DNA from: Allobosea lathyri
Lineage (GTDB): Bacteria; Pseudomonadota; Alphaproteobacteria; Rhizobiales; Beijerinckiaceae
Length of the DNA stretch: 64,000 bases
Assembly: GCF_900108245.1 (NCBI RefSeq)
Contig: NZ_FNUY01000005.1
Location: 1-64,000 of the forward strand
Direction: 5' to 3'
The notes beneath the pieces were generated by a model. It had not been told where the DNA came from. It worked only from the letters and a program-made list of their open reading frames with translations, and searched no databases. The translations under genes were made by a program, and so were the position numbers. The stretch's first letter is position 1. Each line of letters begins with the position of its first letter. Positions 61,899-64,000 of the stretch are shown here, in pieces.

Positions 61899-63107
61899 CT
61901 ACTGCGACCGCGGTCCGAGATCGCGCGGAGCGGCGTTCACGGTCACGATCTGGCCGTTGCGCAGTTCGAGCACGGCGAGACCGCGGTCGATCTGGCCGTC
62001 CGGACGGAAGCGGAAGACGCCATCGGCGCCGGCAAAGCCGGAGGCGTTCGTCAACACCGATTCCGAGAATCGCTGCGACCCCTGAGTGCGGGCCAGAGCC
62101 GCCGCGAGCGAGACAGCGTCATAAGCCAGCGTCGCGGTGCGTGTCGGCGCGCTGTTGAAGCGGGCCTGATAGCGCCCGGCGAAAGCATTGAAGCCAGCCG
62201 TATCAGGCGAGGCGAACCAGCCGCCCTGGATCGCCGGCACGCGCGCGACATTGGCATCGTTCCAGACGCCTGTGCCGAGCGGCTTGACCTTGGCGGGATC
62301 GTAGCCGGCCTGCTGCAGCGCGAGGCCGAGCGCGGGCATGGTGTCGGCCGCCGCCGGCACGAACAGCGCATCGGCCTGCTGCAGTGCCGGCACGAGCCGG
62401 CTCACGGAGGCGCGCATGGCGCCCTGATCGGCCCCGAAGCGCTCGATGATGACGACGCGGCCGCCAAGGCTCGCCACCGCCTGCTGGAAAGCGGCCTCGA
62501 CCACCTTGCCATAGGCCGTGTCGGGCACCAGCGCGGCGAAGGATTTGCGCCCCTGCGTCGAGGCATAGGCAATAACGCGATTGACGTCGTTCTCCGGCGG
62601 GAACGAGAGCAGATAGACGCCGCGTGAGGCGACGCTGGTGTCGCTGGAGAAAGCCATGACCGGCTTGCCGGCGCTCCGCGCGACCTGGCCCGCGGCCTGG
62701 ACGGAGGGGGCGAAGAGCGGGCCGATGATCAGCTCTGCACCTTCGCGCAGGGCCTCCTGTGCGGCGGCCTGAGCGCCTTCGGGAGAGCCGCGATCATCCT
62801 TGACCAGCAGCGTCAGATCCGCCCCGGGAAATTCGGCCAACGCCATTTCGGCGGCATTCCTCAGCGAATTGCCGACGACCGCCCCCTGGCCTTCGGCGGT
62901 CAGCGGCAGGATGAGACCGACCTTGACCTTGCCGTTGCCCAGCGTCTGGCCGGTGCTTTGCGCAGGCTGGGCCTGCCCGGACGAGTTGTCGAAGCCCGGC
63001 AGGCCGGAGGGGCCGCCGCTGCATGCGGCCAACGCAAGGGACATCGCGACGGCGAGCGTCGGGATGCTCAACCGAAAGACCGGTGCAAGGTGCCGATAAC
63101 GCAACAC
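61899..63107 (-). CDS. penicillin-binding-protein activator (LpoA/YraM-like) lipoprotein
   Basis: 402-aa periplasmic-binding-fold lipoprotein. It starts at GTG 63107 with GGAG 8 bases upstream. The lipobox cysteine is Cys29 in LALAACS. The body is a Leu/Ile/Val-binding-like type I fold (KVKVGLILPLTAEGQGAVVGNSLRNAAEMALAEF). LpoA-like proteins activate peptidoglycan synthase PBP1a from the outer membrane in gammaproteobacteria; the alphaproteobacterial homologue may do likewise. It is divergent from rsmI, as in many proteobacteria. Confidence 0.87.
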   Translation of the reverse strand: MLRYRHLAPVFRLSIPTLAVAMSLALAACSGGPSGLPGFDNSSGQAQPAQSTGQTLGNGKVKVGLILPLTAEGQGAVVGNSLRNAAEMALAEFPGADLTLLVKDDRGSPEGAQAAAQEALREGAELIIGPLFAPSVQAAGQVARSAGKPVMAFSSDTSVASRGVYLLSFPPENDVNRVIAYASTQGRKSFAALVPDTAYGKVVEAAFQQAVASLGGRVVIIERFGADQGAMRASVSRLVPALQQADALFVPAAADTMPALGLALQQAGYDPAKVKPLGTGVWNDANVARVPAIQGGWFASPDTAGFNAFAGRYQARFNSAPTRTATLAYDAVSLAAALARTQGSQRFSESVLTNASGFAGADGVFRFRPDGQIDRGLAVLELRNGQIVTVNAAPRDLGPRSQ

Positions 63108-63296
63108 GGGCGATCTCCAGTCATAGGCCGGACCGGCGAGACGCCTGTCCGGCAGCGCAGTCCCCCGACCGTGGGGCTCTCCTGCCAGTGCGCTATCGTA
63201 TTTTCAAGTTGTTAACTCTGTGTTGCGATTGCGCGATGCTGCATTCGGCGCTGTCGGGCCGTGGCGCATTGCGGGCGCTTGTGGCAGCGTGCGCCG

Positions 63297-64000
63297 ATGT
63301 CGACCGCCCCCACAGCACCGCCGCGCAGCTCGAGCTACACCGCCTTCGGACTCAAGGCCGAGGCCGAGCCGCTCGCGCCCGGCCTCCATATCGTCGCGAC
63401 GCCGATCGGCAATCTGCGCGACATCTCGTTCCGCGCTCTGGCGACGCTTGCCGCCGCCGACGGCGTCCTGGCCGAGGACACCCGGACGTCGAAGACGCTG
63501 CTGGCGCATTACGGCATCTCGACGCCGCTCTATCCCTATCACGAGCACAATGCCGAGCAGATGAGGCCGAAAATTCTGGCCAAGCTGCGCGAAGGCGGCA
63601 AGCTCGCGCTGATTTCGGATGCGGGCACGCCGCTGGTCTCGGACCCCGGCTACAAGCTTGTGGCCGAACTTGTCGCCGAGGGATTGCCGGTCACCGGCAT
63701 TCCCGGCCCCTCGGCGGTTCTGGCAGCGCTCGTGCTGGCGGGCCTGCCGACCGATCGCTTTTTCTTCGAGGGTTTCCTGCCGCCGAAGGCCGCAGCGCGC
63801 CGCGGACGCCTGACGGAGCTTGCCGCGATTCCCGGTACGCTGGTCTTTTTCGAATCACCCCGGCGCCTGGCCGAGATGCTCGCCGACGCCGCAGCCGTGC
63901 TCGGGGCACGGCCGGCCGCCGTGGCCCGCGAACTGACCAAATATTACGAGAACGTCCGGCGCGGCACGCTTGGCGAACTCGCCGGGCATTACGAGGCCGA
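63297..64000 (+). CDS. rsmI: 16S rRNA (cytidine1402-2'-O)-methyltransferase, C-terminus beyond window edge
   Basis: SAM-dependent methyltransferase that 2'-O-methylates C1402 of 16S rRNA in the P-site. 234 codons are visible. Motifs are HIVATPIGNLRDISFRAL, AEDTRTSKTLLAHYGI, LISDAGTPLVSDPGYKLV, IPGPSAVLAAL and ELTKYYENVRRGTL. It begins at ATG 63297, 189 bases from the divergent lipoprotein gene. The rest of the protein lies beyond 64000. Confidence 0.96.
   Translation, partial: MSTAPTAPPRSSSYTAFGLKAEAEPLAPGLHIVATPIGNLRDISFRALATLAAADGVLAEDTRTSKTLLAHYGISTPLYPYHEHNAEQMRPKILAKLREGGKLALISDAGTPLVSDPGYKLVAELVAEGLPVTGIPGPSAVLAALVLAGLPTDRFFFEGFLPPKAAARRGRLTELAAIPGTLVFFESPRRLAEMLADAAAVLGARPAAVARELTKYYENVRRGTLGELAGHYEA

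Noticed and set aside
1..64000. Mobile elements, prophage, CRISPR arrays, tRNA or rRNA genes
   Set aside because: I searched by eye for transposase, integrase and repeat-spacer patterns and for tRNA-like cloverleaf ends in the gaps; nothing supportable was seen.

Overview
The window is GC-rich, densely coded chromosomal DNA that reads as an alphaproteobacterium of the order Hyphomicrobiales (Rhizobiales). A soil or plant-associated genus such as Bosea or a relative is my guess, based on the hrcA / rph-rdgB-hemW neighbourhood, the many amino-acid, peptide and branched-chain-type ABC importers, and dispersed GTCATCCCGG-type palindromes. I see no rRNA, tRNA, CRISPR array, insertion sequence, prophage or plasmid gene. 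No stretch over 300 bases lacks a gene; the longest gaps (about 240-270 bases) are at 20299-20563, 30171-30424, 34194-34432 and 42036-42273.

Region 1 (1-20298) is a two-armed acyl-CoA catabolic regulon. The minus arm (1-13926) encodes an acyl-CoA dehydrogenase (cut by the window edge), a 3-hydroxyisobutyrate-dehydrogenase-like enzyme, two SDRs, a FadH/BaiCD-like flavoenzyme, a crotonase, an acyl-CoA synthetase, a complete branched-chain-type ABC importer (LivFGMH plus binding protein) and a CaiB/BaiF CoA-transferase. Diverging from it, the plus arm (14035-20298) encodes an IclR regulator, two single hot-dog (MaoC-type) proteins, an acyl-CoA dehydrogenase, an MFE-2-like SDR, a thiolase and an acetyl-CoA hydrolase/transferase-type protein. 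A perfect inverted repeat lies between the arms. Together these look like uptake, CoA activation, ring or double-bond reduction and a full beta-oxidation cycle for one carboxylic acid whose identity I cannot read. Three enzymes of the minus arm have replaced catalytic or cluster-binding residues.

Region 2 (20342-34193) handles amino acids. It has arginase plus ornithine cyclodeaminase with a divergent Lrp regulator. A MocR regulator with a 23-bp palindrome faces an aspartate/glutamate-racemase-like protein, a class V PLP enzyme and a GltIJKL-type importer. Then come a single-domain globin, a small membrane-anchored protein, an aspartate dehydrogenase, an amidohydrolase and a LysR regulator.

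Region 3 (34433-49555) looks like an import and hydrolysis island for a cyclic ureide, hydantoin or guanidino compound. It has two family-5 binding proteins, a permease pair and a fused double ATPase, an amidohydrolase/deaminase, an arginase-family ureohydrolase, an N-carbamoylase/allantoate-hydrolase-type M20 enzyme, a hydantoin-racemase-family protein, a hydantoinase, an unusual protein of three fused Rid domains, and a DUF1028 protein translationally coupled to it.

Region 4 (49552-52811) holds an AapJ-like binding protein, an L,D-transpeptidase, a lipoprotein and a binding-protein-like polypeptide without a signal peptide. Region 5 (52934-64000) is core genome: lepA, a YiiX-like hydrolase, an XRE-cupin regulator with a GNAT enzyme, DUF3297, an ankyrin protein, hrcA, rph, rdgB, hemW, a PBP-activator lipoprotein and rsmI (cut by the right edge). 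Two dispersed palindromic repeats lie in this last part and a shorter one lies at 31642.

All translations, alignments and motif comparisons were made by eye; substrate assignments are inferences.
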